Origin: Phallus indusiatus
Lineage: Eukaryota > Basidiomycota > Agaricomycetes > Phallales > Phallaceae
Direction of reading: 5' to 3'
DNA: 64,000 bases
Assembly: GCA_027605045.1 (NCBI GenBank)
Contig: JAQFWX010000034.1
Span: 411,381 to 475,380 of the forward strand
Position numbers and translations under genes: made by a program. Position 1 is the stretch's first letter. Each line of letters begins with the position of its first letter. Under the pieces are notes generated by a model. The model saw only the letters and a program-made list of their open reading frames with translations, made no database searches and had not been told where the DNA came from. Shown in pieces: positions 61,324-64,000 of this stretch.

Positions 61324-64000
61324 ATGGACGACTCAGATGAATACTTCGACGACGACTCGTTCGTTCTGGACGAGCACGCCTTGGCTCGCATTGATGAAAT
61401 TGAAACCCACTTTGTCTCAACTCAGAAAACTGCGCCAGATGCATCGAACTCGTCCATTAATCCAGTCCACGAAGCACCGTCGACAGTGTCTCATAAAAGC
61501 ACGACATATACCGAGTTAAAAAGAAATAAGCCGGCAGTCGTGTCTCGACCAGGTGATCCTTTTGAGAACGATTTACCTGATTTAAATGTTCGCATCGGGC
61601 CGAATGGAACCTACGTTTTTTCCGGCGGAAGTAGTGAACGTTCTGGTTTTAACGATCCAAAGTCCGTACAGGCATCCACAAATAGCCGCCAGGCTGGGTC
61701 CGCTGCTGGTGGAAGCGAAGGAAAGAAGAATTTCGAGGCAGAATTGGCCGATATGCATGCCCATTTGGCAAAGGTTTGCTTGTCATGTTATCGCACGAAC
61801 TCTGGCATTGATGTAAAGTAAAGCTGAAGGAATCGAATGAGCTTATGCGGCAGTCTCTTCGTGAAGCTCAAGAAGCCCAGGTAATAAAGTCCGGTGAGGT
61901 CGCAATACTAAGGAGCACTGTCGAAAAGGTATATAACAGTTGAATTTCTTGGTACTATTGTTGATGTAGTTAATTCCGGTAGCAAAAACAAGAGTATTTG
62001 GACATGGTATCCAAAGCCAAAGCAGAACGAATTGCCTTTGAAAAAACAAAAGCCGAATTGCAAGCCAAGATAAAGGAGGAAACAGATCGGTTGTCGACTA
62101 ATTTTGCGTTCAGAGTATGAGTTTCGTAACATTTCGTTCCTGTTGCTGAAATCTTTCATCCCAGCTACAAGAGTTACAAACCTCCACTAGGAAACAAATC
62201 ATAAGCTCCGCTCGATCATCGAGGATAGTCAGGAACACACCATACGATGGAACCGAGACGCCTTTACGGGCTTCCCGGTCTTTTAAACCTCCTGTAGTTA
62301 GGGAGCATATCGATAATGATTCTGATCAAGACGCCCCTTCGTCTTCTCCCAGTCATTCAATTTCCAATCGACGTCGACAGGAAAAGAAGCCTCAGTTTAA
62401 AGGATTCCAAAATGCATTTACCCAGTCGACCTCCGTCATAAAAAGTCCTGTGAAAAACGTCCCTAAGAAACCTTCCTCATCCTCAGTCGTCGGAACTCAA
62501 ATTCTCGTTCCGGATACATTTGTTCAAGATGACGATGCAATGGTAGTTGATCAGTATGATCAGGATTTTGATTCGCCTGTGCGCGATCTTGCTGTTGAAC
62601 TGCCAACGGACCCGTCTTCTGCCGAAGTCAAAACAAATCCTTTCGAAGAGGTATGTCCGTTTGAAGACAGCGGAAGTATAATTATCTCATTGTACTATGA
62701 TTAGTTTCTGAGTATGATTTTCTCGCATGTCGCCGCCGATTCCGACGATCTTACCCTTCACTCTTTACTTTCGGTCTCGTTTCCGGAGGTTGACATTACA
62801 TCAAACCTCGATCAAGTATACGCTTCTGCTTGCAGCCTTCTTTTGAGATGTTGCAGTGGCACAGCAACAGCACACCATCCACACTTGCAGCAGACTTGGG
62901 AAAACAGTGCTGGCAAAATAGCAGGCATTTTTGTGACTCTTGGAAATATTTTGTCTCATGAAAAAATTGTAAGTGTGTTAAAGGATTCTGGTTAAAACCA
63001 CAGTCTTTCTTATGAATTAGAAAAGCTAGATCGATTATTTGGATTGTTGGATATGCTACTCCAGCTGACGTTAATTATTCCGAGTATATCAATTCACCTT
63101 CTGCGACCTACAGTCAAACCTCTCCTGGAGGATTTTCCCGAGTATGAGCACGGAAATTTAATGACGTTGCTGTGTGGTATTATTCAGACACATCTGATCC
63201 CTCCCTCGGACTCGCAACCTTTTGGTAAACGCCATCTGACGCACGCCCTGCACTACAATTTGACAATGACGATTTTGAATCTTTTGGGGTCTCTTTATTG
63301 GCATGGGGGTGAAGGTGATTTAAAGTTGTATGCGCACGTCATCCTTTGTTGTTGCCTAGCCCATGAACCTATATTATAGGGAATTTTCAATCATTTTCAA
63401 ATCTCAGGCTCTGCAGACTTTATTATTACCTTCTCAAGGCCAGTCTGTGATAAAACGGACATTGCAACTATTAATTCTCTGGGCCTCAGGTATTTTATAT
63501 ATTCATGTCCTCTATACACACAAATTAATGGTTGCATTTAGATGAAAGATTGGTTGATTGTTTCCAACATCAAGAGGGAGCTTCCGAAGCATTGTTAGTT
63601 CCAATCACGAACCAAATATCTGCTTTTCTTACCGACATCGTTGATCCGCAAGTAAGCCAATCATTTTATCGTCCCCATCCAAAGTAATTTGACTATTTGT
63701 TAGCTATATGATTTGCTGCATTTAACATTTACTTTGATTAACGCGTTGGCCTACGCCCGTCACGATATTCGAAATTCTCTTTTGGAGTCGCTATATTTGT
63801 TACCTTCCACTATCATCTGCATAACAACGTTGACGAGGGGGCTATGGGAGGAACAGCCTGAAATCGTGTCTGATTTAGGAGTAGCCGAGTCGTGCGTTCT
63901 TTTTTTTTGAGGGGGGGTCTATCGAAGACTAATTATGGGATAACTTTTTGAAGTGCTTTGAATCTCCTCTTGACAGCGGTTTCTTCGTTACACCATTTAG
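61324..64000 (+). CDS. ATRIP/Rad26-like checkpoint protein, 3' end beyond window
   Basis: ATRIP proteins recruit ATR/Mec1/Rad3 kinase to RPA-coated single-stranded DNA. The start has an acidic RPA-binding-like motif (MDDSDEYFDDDSFVLDEHAL). A disordered stretch and a coiled coil over several exons follow (FEAELADMHAHLAK, LKESNELMRQSLREAQEAQ, SGEVAILRSTVEK, KAKAERIAFEKTKAELQAKI). SGEVAILRS is the hallmark of the family. After a Ser/Pro-rich linker comes a helical repeat region (LDRLFGLLDMLLQLTLIIPS, GNLMTLLCGIIQTHLIPP, HALHYNLTMTILNLLGSLYW). It is cut at the window end before the kinase-binding C-terminus. At least nine introns. The long N-terminal exon is open with no lesion. Confidence 0.82.

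Overview
The window looks like nuclear DNA of a mushroom-forming basidiomycete (Agaricomycetes). Genes are split by many short introns of about 46-80 bp with GT..AG ends, intergenic spaces are short, and several families are typical of agarics: NACHT-WD40 STAND proteins, DUF6533 and DUF6535 membrane proteins, expanded P450s, the agaric F-box family and an OSM1-type fumarate reductase fused to cytochrome b5. I joined exons by hand, so splice sites are predictions.

Positions 1 to about 32.5 kb are an accessory region. It opens with a C2-NACHT-WD40 receptor-like gene on the minus strand, cut by the window edge. Two paralogous genes at 6.6-8.1 kb and 20.2-21.6 kb encode a Ty3-type Gag (capsid-like) core with a C-terminal membrane segment. 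Their promoters are duplicated with them, and a third, partial copy of the flank lies at 13.7-14.2 kb. Between them are a GH32 exo-inulinase/invertase pseudogene that has lost its catalytic middle, a ten-exon DUF6533 seven-helix protein, and a large DUF6535 protein. A 12-exon P450 follows, then an AT-rich island of about 3 kb without recognisable genes, a SINE-like retroposon with an 18-bp target-site duplication, a small secreted GPI-anchor-type protein with a truncated copy at 22 kb, and a second, more decayed GH32 relic whose 5' flank matches that of the first.

From about 32.5 kb to the end the window is mostly conserved genes. In order: a four-finger C2H2 protein (-), fumarate reductase-cytochrome b5 (-), membrane dipeptidase M19 (-), the GPI-GlcNAc transferase catalytic subunit PIG-A/GPI3 (+), sphingolipid fatty-acid 2-hydroxylase SCS7/FA2H (-), two tandem P450 paralogues (+,+), mitochondrial enoyl-CoA hydratase (-), the replication licensing factor CDC6 (-), an F-box protein (+), a BTB/POZ protein (-), a RING protein with an N-terminal SUMO-interaction-like motif (-), and the start of an ATRIP/Rad26 checkpoint protein (+), cut by the window end.

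Functional links are modest. PIG-A and the FA 2-hydroxylase converge and both serve membrane lipid/anchor synthesis. CDC6, the possible SUMO-directed RING ligase and ATRIP concern replication and genome integrity, and the last two share a divergent promoter. The most unusual material is the duplicated Gag-plus-membrane-anchor gene family, with the receptor gene nearby, and the paired decay of the GH32 locus.
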